From: Pseudoscleropodium purum
Lineage: Eukaryota; Streptophyta; Bryopsida; Hypnales; Brachytheciaceae
Direction of reading: 5' to 3'
DNA length: 64,000 nucleotides
Assembly (NCBI GenBank): GCA_963969395.1
Contig: OZ017799.1
Span: 15,750,501 to 15,814,500 of the forward strand
Part shown: positions 1-12,899 of the stretch, piece after piece
Position numbering within the stretch: position 1 is the first letter of the stretch
How the letters are laid out: each line of letters begins with the position of its first letter
Notes under the pieces: generated by a model
Told to the model about the DNA's origin: nothing
The model's input: only the letters and a program-made list of their open reading frames with translations
Database searches by the model: none
Position numbers and translations under genes: made by a program

Positions 1-306
1 AAGAGAGACCAAAAAATCATAAGAGAATATTTAAGGGCTATGAGGGGCTAAGAGGGGCTTGTTCCCGTCATTGTTCCCCCACAATGAAGGACATGGCTAG
101 TTGTTAGAATTTTTTTTTTTTAATAATAATAATAATTTTGAGTTCTTAAAATGAAAAAAAAAGTTGGAAAAATAATTAAATTTTTGTTTTTGAAAATTGA
201 TATGGCGTTCTCGCAACTACATTAGACTATAGTATGGGCTACGTTCACAACGTTTTATGGCTTGATAACTCGCAGTCTCTGGTTGCCCTCAAAAATCCTC
301 AAATGG
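1..306. repeat. Partial MITE-like element, family A (cut by window edge)
   Basis: The stretch shares its outline with the element at 4524-4784: a block with GGGGCT and a 'gttccc...aatgaagg' core on the left, and 'gataactcgcag...ccctcaaaaatcctcaaatgg' on the right, matching 'gataactcgtag...cccccaaaatcctctaatg' there. No coding potential is seen. The left end lies off the window or is too diverged to place. Confidence 0.5.
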
Positions 307-3300
307 CATAGAATGATGATGGACTACCTTTCAAATCCTTTTGTGTGTGGATTTCATTTATTTAGTAGGAATTCTATATGTGCCGTTTTTTATTTTTACA
401 TATCATAGTTAGGGTTTGTGCTTTTAAAAATTACTTTGTGAAAAAAGTAGGTGTTTGAAAATAGATGATTTGTCCTCCTATCAAAAAATAATTGCAGTGT
501 TTTGTATGTTGTGTGCAGATGCAACCAATGAATATTGCATGATAAGTCATTGTAAGAAAACAATGTTTTTCTAGACATTAGAAATTTGACATTCGGATGT
601 CATTGCCGACGTTTTGAGATGTCAACATGGACGTTAAAAAAAAGCGTCTCCAGGAAATGTGTCAAAAACATCCAAAATTTGGCGAGACATTCCAGAAAAC
701 ATGGGTCAACGGGATCTTCTAAGCTTGCCATGTGGCTACCACCTAAAGTATCACACAAATGCAAGAAACCACTGACATAGGATTTTTTTCGTCCATGACA
801 TGGTAGTGAAAAAGTGATGTGGCAGACTAAAACACTGACATGGCATGCCACATCAACATAGTTTTATGTTGTATGGGTATTTTCATATTGTTTTTTGAGA
901 CATCAACATAGACATCCAAATGTCTTTCAAGATGTCTTTTGAAAGATAAACATAAACATCCAAATGTCTTCCAAGATGTCTTTTGAGACATCAATATAGA
1001 TGTCCAAACATTTCCAAAGACATCTTCTAAGATGTCAACTTTGATCACTAGATGCTTTGTGAGACATCAACTTCAACATTCACATGTTTTGCAACGTCGT
1101 AGTAGATGCACTATGCACACTTTGTAGAATGTTCAATATAATACATGTGAACAAAATGATGACACTTTCGATGCCTCTATGTTAAGCAAAATAGAACACT
1201 ATCTAATATGATGTCTATAAAAACAATCACATGTCTTACATAATGTGCATGTCATGATGCCAATGCAAACATAATGTTCCATACAATATGTCATATATAA
1301 TACATCGCATATAATACATCATACACAAAATAACATAATTACATAATACACTATACAAAGTATATAGTACACCATACAAAATATATTATTATTGACAATG
1401 ATATCACATTGTATGAAATGCCACTCAATGAGATATTAGAGAGTTGAGAAGATGAGATATTTACATAAGCAGGGTGGTAGGAGGTATGACAAAGAATATG
1501 GGATTCGTAAAACGTATGAATTAATATAATGTTCAATTTCAAATTGCATTTAGGCATAGAATATTGACTTTTTTAGAAAACTTCAAACTAAGAAAAGTTG
1601 GGATTAAAAACAAACTTCAAAGTCTAAAAATACCTTTGAAATTTCAAGCCTTACATCAAAAGTTATGGTCAAATTTTCAAAGAGGGGTTAGGAAGGACAA
1701 TTATTTTTGGACATTTTTGTAACATCCTCATTAAATTTTGTTCATCTTCATTGTATATGGCGTACATGAAAATATGTTATATAAAAATGTTAAAATGTTA
1801 ATCTTGAAGTAGATTAAATATTGATTGAATCCATTTGTTTCTATTATAAACATGTTTGGTGTTGTTCATGACATTCACACTGAGACTTTTGTACTAATGA
1901 AGTTATATGCTATATAATATCAATAGTGAAAGAAGTTGAGCATTATAGACTGTGCCACACACAACCTTCTATAGTGTCGCGTGACGTTGAGGATTACAAG
2001 ATGTGCACATCCTCCAAGCATTTTCTGTTTGTAGTAATGTAAGACCAAACATCGTAAATAGACTACCTTTGATAAATGTCAAAATAGCGAGAACAAATCA
2101 ATGTCAAGGTGAACATGTTCACCTTGTAAGAATTGTGGCTATTTTGTATGCAATGGCTTACAACTAAGCACTAAAAAACCTCTCATGGTGCATCATAGAG
2201 GGAATACATCCTCTCTAAGATTCAATTCTGGGAAGAATGTGAAGCTTTTCGACAACGATCGTGGCACATGCATCAACAAAGCAGCATGCAATATCCATTG
2301 GAATTATGTGATTTCCCTCTTTTTTGGAGTGGTTGACGTCAATGTTGAAAGAAGCAAAGCGTTTTGGACGTCCTATAGAAGACAATATCATGTACTATGC
2401 ACATACCTATGTAAGATTTCATCTATAGGTTGTCAAGTATAGCATACATTCCAACCTTCACAACGGACCCACAAGTGAATCAAAGTAGGGCAAGAATTCA
2501 TGTTATACATTGTTGGTTATAAAAAGATTTGTGTAGCATGTCTGCGTTCAAGTCTTCCCTATCTATAAATGTCATATTGTGCATAGAAAACAGCATGACA
2601 TTGAAGTTTGCAATCTTTTATGAACATTAAGATGATTCAAGATTTATCTCCAAAAGTGTCTAACGTTGTGTACAAATGTCTTATACAACATGAGTATGTC
2701 TAATTGCATGTTCAATAGAACATCTACACGTCTATTTTAATATTTAGGAGGACATTCCGAAGTCCCTAATGACGTCTACGACAACATCCCAACTTCTAAA
2801 CTGATGTCATGAATGTCTTCATGCAACACTTGAAGCCCTGACCCACCATGCTAACGTGTCTTGCCACCTTAGCATTATTCCAAACCACGTTAGCCAATTA
2901 GAACTCAAAATCCCAGTTTTCAGGCCACATCATTGTTTTTTCAATGAAGTCTGCCCTTTTAGCTACCCGTCATATTTTTTTTAACATTGAGTAGGTATTT
3001 ACCATAGCCCACAATAATTTTCACCAAATTACCAGTAATGAAAATGGGTCAACAAAGTTGACATAGCAGTTGGTGCTTTCCCAAACATTGAAGTAGACAC
3101 ACACATGTCTACTTTGGTGTCACTAGAAATTGTCTGAGCAGTGGCCACACCACCTTTATTTTATTGCCATTTTGCAATGCCAAAGTAGACATCGACAAAA
3201 ATCTACACTTTTTCCTCAATGTCATCTCTGACACAAGGACATCTATACAAACAACTCACATTGTGCTTTGGACATTCAATGTTTTGCCATGGACACCACA

Positions 3301-4523
3301 AAAAACATGAGTTTTTTTTATAGTGAGTGAAAGTACAATTATCAAGTCATTTAAGCATTTTTGTATTGCAATGTAGGCGGAGAGTAAAGATTACCGTATA
3401 TAACAACCAACCTAATAAGACTTCTGGAAACAACTTGCAATCAATGAGGCTTATGATTTTTTCAACATGTTTACTTTATTAGATTGTATGCACTATAAAT
3501 GAAAGATTGGCCATGTTACTTAACATGAGCACTTTGGAAAATTGGTTTGGAAAAATCTATTGAAGTTGAGGCTATAGCTAGTGAGAGTTTGCATATTTCA
3601 GCATGCTTTTTTTTGGCTTTATGGGTTCCAACAATGACCTAAATGTATTGAATAGTTCTCAATTTGTCCACAATATGTTTACAAGTACAGCTAGAGATAT
3701 GAATTTTGTAGTCAATGGGATTAAATACAACAAGTATTATTTATTGATTGTCAACATCTATTCAAAGTGATCATATTTTGTACAAACTATATACATGATC
3801 TTTGACGAAAAGAGGGGTTATTTTTTATAACAGTAGGAGGTAGTCTACAAAGACAATAAGACATAGAACATTGCTTTAGAATACATTAGGTCAAATTTTC
3901 CATCATATGCAATCCTTCTTGCCATAGGAGTATGGATGTTATATGTGACATTATATTCATTTATTGCATCTTCCATCACTTGTGAAGGATGAATAAAATG
4001 AACTTAAATTAGGGGACACAATTATAGAGTTACTCCCTTTGTCTTACTCAAAACTTCCAAATCAATGATAGTTCTTATAGAGCATGAAATGTAGCTTATA
4101 TTCTAGCTCATGTTCATCATGTGAAAATCTCCCCTATTGTGAAAATTCTTGCACCTCTCCTATAACAAATCACTTATCTTCAATGTTTTTGTCTTTTATT
4201 TAGAGCCAACCTTTACTTTACTCACCTAAGAGTCCAAATGAATTCCCCCACTCCTTGCATACTACCACCCATACCAAAATAGAAATTACTACCCTCTTCC
4301 TCATTCATCCAAGATTTCAAGAAAATCCCCCTAGAGGTGTAATTGATCCCAAATTCCAAATAACCACCCTATATGTTGTCTTCCCCAAGCCCGACATTGC
4401 CTACAAAATATACATGTCCCCCATATACCTTATTACCATTCACTAACACCCCCATCTTCACTTTTTCAAGCCCCATATTTAGCATATTGTCTTCCATTAG
4501 TCCTATACTACTTGTAAAGTACT
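307..4523. other. AT-rich intergenic DNA with no recognised gene
   Basis: I find no convincing coding region on either strand. Reading frames are short and have no recognisable motifs. The only local structure is the degenerate short tandem repeat at about 895-1070 and scattered 'gacatcaacatagac' and 'atgtctac' words up to about 3300. Confidence 0.6.
895..1070. repeat. Degenerate tandem repeat, unit about 43 bp
   Basis: A unit of the form gacatcaacatagacatcc followed by aaatgtctttcaagatgtct recurs about every 43 bp from about 899, with increasing divergence. Three to four units can be followed. Confidence 0.6.
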
Positions 4524-4784
4524 CATTAGAAGATTTTGGGGGGCTTTGGAAGCCTATTTCGGGCATGTTCCCCACAGCGAAGGGAACAACCCACTATCAG
4601 AAGAAAAAAAGTAAAAAAGTAAATTAAATTAAATTCTTCAAATGCAAAATAAAGTTGAAAAAAAAATTTGGACAATGATGTGGTAGAATCTCAACCATGT
4701 CAGACTGCTACGTTGTCACTGCACAATTGAATTTCCACAGCTGATAACTCGTAGGCTTCCAGAGCCCCCCAAAATCCTCTAATG
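4524..4784. mobile_element. MITE with about 30-bp terminal inverted repeats, family A
   Basis: The left end reads cattagaagattttgggg and continues gggctttggaagcc. The right end is its reverse complement with two or three mismatches, finishing ctaatg at 4784. The interior (261 bp in all) has no reading frame. No convincing target duplication is visible, so the superfamily is not assigned. Related partial copies lie at 1-306 and 63889-64000. Confidence 0.75.
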
Positions 4785-6479
4785 CCTACTTCAATTCTTC
4801 ACTTACAATCAACTCCCTTTTTACTATGTTGTAGTCTTTATCAAATTTGTCTTTTAGTTTGTATTAATATTTTTCCTCCTTGTCATTGCTCATGACAATT
4901 TGTAGTCTATTATTTCTTTTATCTATCTACTAGTTTTATTTCAATCTCTTTCTCAATTGCTTAAACTTCTTTTAGCACCTTCATTTCTACAATTTTAGTA
5001 GCTTCATGAATCCTCTATTATATTTTTGCCTTCTATAGTTTCTCTTTTGTCTTAGTGACCCTATGCTCTAGCAATTTTGTAAACTCCTTTTTTTGCTTAA
5101 TATACATAAATTTTTGTGCAACAAAATTTGTGGCTTGCAAATATGGGTTTATCATTGTGATTAACAAATTTTGCTCTTTAAGTAGGGTTTTCTTCTAAAG
5201 AGTTGCATCTTCCAAGATTTTCATAGTTATTGCTTGTGCATACATATCTCCCTTTTAAACCTTTTCATTCTTTTGTAGCAATTGATAGCATTTGTTCCTT
5301 GTAAGTGATCTCAAATAACGGCATTGGATTCTTCTATAATACCAACAAATTCTTGAGAATTTTTATGAGTCTTGATCAAAATATGTGTCTTTATTTTAGA
5401 AGAGTTGGCTTACATTGTGCTACTCTATTTGTAAGTCCAATGTAAAAAATCACTCACCAAACTTGAACAGTGCTAATAAAAGTTCAATTTCTTTACATGT
5501 TTAATTTTGTATAGATCCTTTGTTTGAAGTATAATTTCAGCTAGACTAGTGCTAAATTTACTTCAACCTTTTAATTGCTAGATAGTCTAAAATAAACTTT
5601 CCATTATCATATTTAATCTACATGTTCATTAGAGTCTAAAAGGGAAAAATTTAAGATTTATTTACTCATTTGGAAAACAACCTATAGTAAATCAAATTTG
5701 TTCCAGAGGAAAATAGAAAATAGGGATTTCATTAAACTAGTTGATTTTAATCCACTAAGTAAGCACAACTTAAGATTTAAAAAAAAAATTTCCTCTCCAA
5801 CTAGGCCTAATTCCAATTCTACGCTCCTATTTTAAAGGCCACAAGAGTTAGATGACATTATCTTTCAACTTGATTCTTTTTCTTTCTAAACTTCTCCTTT
5901 TTACTTCCTTCTTTTATCTTTTTCTACTAAGACATTTTTTCTCAACCCAAATCCTACCAATTCTATTCTACAAATATTTGTTAAATGGTTCTAAAAGTCA
6001 AATCAACTCAACACAAGCCGATCCAACATTGTCTCACTAATAACAAAATTCTAGAACTCCCAAAAGTCAAAGTATTCTTCTATTTATTTTTTTCCTATTT
6101 GTCTTCTAATCAAATTCTAAATGTGGTTAACAAAGTCAACTATTTTTTCATGGTTAGTTTTCATTTAATCCTAATCTCCTTTCTTCTTTATTCACTACTA
6201 ACTACTACTCTTACAACTTAAAGCTCATTGTTGGCACTTGGATTTGTAGTTTAATTGAGGCAAGATGTAGACTCCATAGATGATTTCTTCAATTTTTTGA
6301 ATTAGTCTAGCAAGTAAAAAGCTTTGAGCAAATGGAACTTCAAATTTAAGTTTACTCAAGCTCTCATCACTCTAGCTTTTGAATTATGCTCTATATCACT
6401 CTGGCCTCTCTATTGAATTGCACTCACTCTGATTTTGAGAAGATAAAGGACTGGTCAACATTGATTGACTTTTATAATC

Positions 6480-6665
6480 TAAAATTTTGGGCCCTTCCTA
6501 TTATCTCAAGTTTGAAATTTTGAGACACTTTTGGCTCACTTAAATTTGAAATTTTAGACCCCCTCTAGCTTGACTCAAATTTGAAATTTTGAACCCTTTC
6601 TAACTTGACTTCAATCTGAAAATTTGGGACCCTATCTAGCTTGGCTCAAATCTAAAATTTTGGAG
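6480..6665. repeat. Short tandem repeat, unit about 34 bp
   Basis: The phrase aatttgaaattttgaaccc with a pyrimidine-rich spacer (ctagcttgactc) recurs at about 6480, 6511, 6543, 6579, 6613 and 6648. That is about 5.5 imperfect units of 31-36 bp. Confidence 0.7.
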
Positions 6666-7235
6666 TGGTTGGGCCAAGTTTTGTTTGTCCAAACCAATTT
6701 TTTGGGTTTATTGTAAGGGAACCCTCCAACAAAATAAAATTGGAAATATGGGAAGTTAGTATTAAGAGCAAAGCTTTGTTGTCCAAGGGATTTGGGCCCA
6801 AATTTGGAAACAAAAAAACATAAAAGATGAATTGATAAGTGGACATAGGAAAGAAAATAGGGGACAATAGCTTCACCATCTTTTTTATTTCTACCAAAAA
6901 CTAGGGAGTTTCTCACCTAGAGAAGCCAAAGCTGTACTATACTAGGGGAGACAAAGAAAGTAGGGACAAAGTTTGAACAAAGAATACTAAGTAAACCAAC
7001 ATTTTAGTACACAAGCAAATTAGTACAATACAAACACTCACTTAACAACTTGTTAAGACAACACTAACACACAAATTTTAGGGGATTATTTAATTAAGGA
7101 ATTCCTACTTAAAAGTGTGTGACTTCACAAACATATATTAGAAGGTCTTCTAAGTGGCATTGCTAAGGTACGAAGGGGGCTTACTCTAGATTAGTCCAAA
7201 AAGAAAATACAATTCTAAAAACAAGAACAACAAAG

Positions 7236-7402
7236 TAGACTAGTAGAAAATCCAGATTTTCTGTTGTTTTGGTCGCGTTGATTTGGGTAGAAATCTATTG
7301 ATCTAGACAAAAATTTGTAGATTTGAACAGAAATTTGTTGAATTTTGCCTAGATCCACATGATTAAAACAACAGAAAATTTGAAGGTTTCTAACAGTAGT
7401 AG
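7236..7402. mobile_element. Possible CACTA-type hairpin MITE, diverged
   Basis: The left side reads actagtagaaaatccag with ttttctgttgttttgg. The right side carries the inverse words aaaacaacagaaaattt and ttctaacagtagtag. This is the same arrangement as the clearer element at 37386-37479. The ends are too diverged to show a target duplication. Confidence 0.45.
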
Positions 7403-9291
7403 TACAATGAAGATGGAAGTAATAACATGCAAATATAAGAACAAGATTTGTAGGGACTACAATGTTCTTCAAAGATTGCTTGAGAAACAACAACAATGAA
7501 GCTTGAAATGCTTCAAAAATACATACATGTACCAACTTGGCTCAAAATGACTGAAATCCAACTAAATAGACCCAAAGGTGTAAAGTGTGCCAAAAAATGG
7601 CTAGAAAGATTGATTTTAGAAGAAATGGGTGTCTTTATATAGTCTTTGAAGGACACTCACCCCTCTCTTTTTCCTACTAGTAAGCTTATCAATTAAGATT
7701 TTTATCCTAATTTGCCAATTTTGACTTTTTACACTATTCTAAAACTCTAACTTTTGGAGATCAACACCATATTACAAACAAATTGCATCATTGGATTTAG
7801 AAGTCTATTTGTTTTTGAAGAGAAATCCCACCTCTTTACCTATCTCAAAAATCTCATCAAAACTTAGTACCAATTTATTATCAAAAAGGATAAGAATTCA
7901 ACTTCTGGAATTTGACATATCTATGAAAAAAAACTATGCTAGGTTCTATAGAAGGCATAAGGGAGTTAAAAAAACCTAGCTTTGACCTTGTTTTAATTTT
8001 GTATGCTCTTAAGATACTAGTCAACTTCATTGTAATCTTTGAATTAATTGGTAATTAGAGAATCTTGTTGATTTGGGTGCTTTTAGCTATCAGAATGTCC
8101 TAAAGCTCATTGGATCATCTTATTAACATAAAAAAATTAGTCTAATTTGAGATTTTACTAAAATTTGGGTAATTTATAAAAATTCCTTGTCGTAGATTTT
8201 AGTAGTTGATCATCCAGAAGATCATCTTTTGCAAGTCAAAAAATTCAAAATTATTTACGGAACTTCTTACAGAATTTCACAAAGGATGTGCAAGCTCATA
8301 TTTTGACTTTGCACAATGGTTGAAAGAGAATCAAAGTCTACCATCTCTTTTAAATTTTAGTAAATAGGCAATCTTTTATATGAAGGAAAATCTTTAAAAT
8401 CAATTTTTCCATTGAGTCCCAAATGTGATTTCAAATGTGGAATACCTTACTCCATCCGTAGATGCCCCCCACTAGTTTATCTTGAAGTTGTAATTCCTAC
8501 AAGGAGTACAAGCTAACAATTGGGGTTTCTGTTATTTCTTCAATACATTGGGAAATTGAAATCATCCTTTGAGAATCAACTTAAGAATCTCATTAGGATT
8601 TCCTCAAACCAATTAGCTACAAGTTGTCACATGCATGGTAGTTTAGATAATATTCACTAGAAATTTACATTTCATGTGAATTCTAGGTTTCATCCTATTT
8701 ACAAGTGGGAATTGGGTTTATTTTAGGAAAAACAATCTCTTAAGGACCAAATACTATGTAGGCATGTAACATATCTATTTTGATTTTACACTTTCTTAGG
8801 GGCTTTATATATATAAAAACTACATTCAAATTTATAAAAAAATTTAAAAAAAAATTATGAGTCTCAAAATACAAATTGGAAGCTCATATATATCCAACTC
8901 ATAAAAAAATCAAGGTCCAAATACTAGAGTGTAGAAAAGACAAAGATTTAAACCTTTAGAGTATAGAAGCTAAAAATCCAAAGCTAGGCCCTAGTGTCAG
9001 CTCAACTATGTGTAAAGAGTCAATTTAGTCACATATAAAGAGCTAGCTTAGTTTGTATATAAAGAACCATCTCAACTATGTGAAAAAGCCCATTCAACCC
9101 GTGTGTAAGGACTAGCTTTGCTTATGTGTAAATTGATTTGGTATAAAAGAACTACCAAACAAAAAGGAGGAAGAAGCCATAGCAAGTTGACAAGTCTAAG
9201 GGGACAAGAGAAGAGGAGAAATCCGAGAATTGAACTAAGTAAACCACTAGTTTTAAAAGAAAGGACACAATAATACACACGTTATAGTTAT

Positions 9292-9455
9292 TGAAATAGA
9301 GAGTAACAACATAACATTAGGAGAATCACTAGAATAGAAAAAGATGGCTAACACTAAACTAAGCAGGTTTATATACACTAAGCTAATTAGGTTAAACCTA
9401 AGTGGATGGATGAAGTAGATAGGGGGATGTAACTCTAACTAGGAGGTTAATTCCA
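9292..9455 (-). repeat. 3' LTR of the copia element
   Basis: This is a 164-bp sequence with TG...CA termini on the minus strand, closely related to 16222-16397. Both contain a TATA-like gtttatatacac (read on plus) and the phrase agtggatggatgaa. Confidence 0.8.
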
Positions 9456-10599
9456 AGACCCCCTCTCAATCGAGAGATTAGGGTTTCATTAGAAGAAACT
9501 CGTGTTTTTTTTTTAACCTTGAATTTTTTGGAAAGGATTTTTTTACATTTATGTTGACATCTAGCTATTTTATGTCAAAAATAACATTCAATGAACATCA
9601 TAAGAAAACATAAAAACAACTAAATATCAACATAGATGTTAAAAAAAATTCGTTCCAAAAATTTGAGCTCATTACCTAAAACAAAGGTTTCTTATAGTGT
9701 TTATATTATGTATTTGTACATGAGAGATTACGTGAGAGATGGCTTGAGCATTTGAGCACAAGATCCAGTTGTTGCATAAGAGTATTTCAAATCTATCTAT
9801 TTTTGGATTTGCGCGTTTGGTGGTGTGGTACGTGTGTGCATTTGTGGATTCGTTGATGCAATGGTGTTGTCAGGTAATTGGTGCAAAACTTGGGGAAGAT
9901 GCTGAAGAAGCGATCAAGGCTTCGGTTAGTGTGCATGATGAATTTGTAAAGTATGTTGGCATGGTAATGCCAAGGAAAATTGCCTTGAGGTGCAAGTTGC
10001 GAGGATTTGATCTTCGACGGGTTGGTGGTGAATACTCAATACCAAAGCATAAGTCCTATACAATAACATAGTAAGGCACGGGCACACTTTGGGATTGCAT
10101 TTCTCATGGCCCGATTGCTCTAGGGTAGTGACAAGATTCAAGGGTGCAATCCATAAGGACTTTGATTCTCTAATTGAAGCCAAAGAGTACTTGTTTAGGG
10201 TTCAAGATCCTTAGGGTATAGTAGATATACAAAGAGATTGTTTTCTAGGCTGCCTTCGGATTAGCTAACCTATGTAAGCCTAGTATGCTCCTATACTAAT
10301 TGAATTTGACCTTGCATAGGGTTTCTGTAAGTACATCAGCAAGTTATTCTGGTGTGTGAATATATTGTAACCCTATTTTTGTTGCTAAAACTCTTTTCTA
10401 GATGAAGTGGTAATGGATCTCAATGTACTTCAATATTGCACGGAATACAAGATTGTGTGCTATTTTCATGGCGCTTTGATTGTTGAAGTGGAGTGTAATA
10501 GTAGGTTTTGTTTTGGACAAGCTTGGAGGTGGTAGCAACTTGTAGAAAAGTTGATTTAGCCACACGGCTTCCTATACTCTGTCACTGAGAGCTTTATAT

Positions 10600-11850
10600 T
10601 TAGATTTGTTTGAAGATTTAGAAATTGTAAGTTGTTTCTTGCTCTACTAGGTAACAGGGCTGTCCATAAAGGTAAATATGTATTGACTGATGAGTTTCTA
10701 TACAAGCTCCCTAGTTTGCATCAATGAAGCCATTAATTGTAAGAGGTGCTCTTGCTTTGTGTAGAATTCTGAAATCTAGGGTTCCCTACAAATATCAAAG
10801 GACATACTTTGTTGCTTTGAGATATGCTTGTTGGAGTGTAACCATATAGCTTGAAAGCCCATTGACAACGTACGCAATGATTGATCTCGTGACTATTAGG
10901 AAAATCAACTTGCCAACAAACTGGCAGTAGTATGTGGTGTTGATGTTTGCTGATTTCATATCATTTACTAATATTTGTTCCTCAAGAAGTGGAATTGGTA
11001 CAGGTTTGCAGTCACTCATCTTGAAATCCTAAAAGATGGATTTTGTGTAGTCACATGGATGGAGAAATATGCCTAGGATAACTTGTTCAAAAAAAATCCC
11101 GAGGTAGCTTTAAATTGGTTCCAGGTCTGTCATTTCATATTCTTGAGGAAGGAACTTCTTTAGCCTAGTGATAATTTGATCTGAGTACATACTTTAAACA
11201 AATTGTCAACATATACCATCAAAATGAGAATCTCGCCTTCATGATGCATGTAGTAGAAGTTTGCATCTGATGTGCTATGATGCAGGCCTAGGCGGCGAAG
11301 CGTGGCATCAATCTGATTGTATTAGGCCTTGGGGCTTTGCTTCATATTGTAGAGTGATTTTTTTAGTTTGCAAACAAGTCGTTCTTGGCCACGGGCATGG
11401 AAACCAAGAGGTAGGCCCATGTTAACGTGTTTTTTAAGTAGACTATGAAGAAAGATGGTGTAGATGTCTATGTGGTGAATGATCCACCATTGAACAACAA
11501 CATGCGGGATAGCAGTTTTTAGGGTTGCCCACTTGATGACTAGGGCAAATGTCTTGTCAAAATTTATGCTATATCATTGTTCAAAACCACAAGCAACCAA
11601 TCTTGCTTTCTTAATAGGCGGTTGTCCATTTATCTTGAGTTTCAACTTGAAGACCCATTTGCATGTGATAGCTTTTTTCCTTGGAGGTAAGGGCCCTAAA
11701 TCCCATGTTTTGTTTTTCCAAATTGATGCCATTTCTTCCTATATAGCTAGGGATGAGCCAAGCTCATGTTTTATTTGCCTAAATGTGATGTTTTCATCGT
11801 GTGGCGGGTTTGGATGGCTTAGTTGTGACTTTGTAGAGATGAAAATCTTC
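10600..11850 (-). pseudogene. Copia reverse transcriptase/RNase H remnant
   Basis: Conceptual translation on the minus strand gives recognisable copia RT words: CKWVFKLKLKINGQ, KARLVACGF, the catalytic box as MVYVDNLF (about 11199-11216), and the C-terminal stretch MSDCKPVPIPLLEEQ ... GKLIFLIVTRSIIAYVVN at 10795-11019. The family motif is YVDD; here the second Asp is Asn. Several stop codons interrupt the frame. This would be the polymerase of the retrotransposon, now inactive. Confidence 0.8.
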
Positions 11851-12899
11851 TAAGAATAAGTACAACTCATAGCCGTCTAGCCTAGTGCTTTGCTTTTGAG
11901 GATGTTGGAAGTGGTGTGGTTGAACAAGTAAAGGCAGTGGTAGTGTTTCATGAAGAGATGGTGGTGATGCCGGAGAGGGATTACGGGGAATTTGGTTGGG
12001 AGGAGTGGAAGAATCTAAGGTGAAAAGTGGTGGGCTAGTTTTAGGTGGGTGTGAGAAGGTGAGTTTGGTAGAAAAATTGAGGTAGTAAGAGAAGAAAGAG
12101 AGGGGATTGATAGAAGTTTGTCTAAGAAAGAAGAATCTTCTAAGGGTTTAGTGATTTCAAGGCTAGGTAGACGAAGATTATCCTCATTGAATCTAACATC
12201 TCTACTTATAAGGGTGATTACAAGAAACACTAGTCCTTTTTGGTTCAAAATGGCCTTATTTCTATAGTATTGTGACTTTTGGAATAAATTTTCTTAGATA
12301 CAATAAAATATGGATAATTTGTAAATCATTCATAATAATATATATGAGAAAATTTAGACCTAGAAAAAATTATCTCTAAAAGTTATGCACAATAAAAGAG
12401 GTCTAGAAAAATGCAAGAAAATAGATGCTTTTGAATTTGATTTTTAGAAAATAGTAAAAAAATCCAAAGAAAAAATAAAATTTTTTAATCTTTTCTTTGG
12501 TACCATGAACAAAAAAATCATCATAAAAAATTTTCCCCTCTTCATAGTGCTTGTACAAACACTATCCATTTTCAACCCATGTGCAGCCCTTACACTGGGT
12601 TCTTTGCCAAAAGCTCATCAGATGTCTTTAGAATGTTAATCCACTTACAACATGGCAAAATCCTAGCTTCAGAATTGCATTTTTGGTTCCCAAATAGGAT
12701 TGAGAACCTCCAAAACAACCAAGGTAGACATCCAATTGGGGCCACCTTAAAAAGAGTAAATTATTTTTTTTAAATTGAAAAAATTATTGAATTTCTAGAT
12801 CAACAATATGCACCTCTCCAAATTTAAGCTAAAATAGACTTAAATCGCAAAAGTTATGAGGAAAAACACCTCCAAGGAGACCAAGGGGACACATAAAAA

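Larger units (their letters stand above)
4785..9291. other. AT-rich intergenic DNA with no recognised gene
   Basis: No supported gene on either strand. The stretch holds a tandem repeat at 6480-6665 and a possible CACTA-type hairpin at 7236-7402. All other open frames are short and motif-free. Confidence 0.6.
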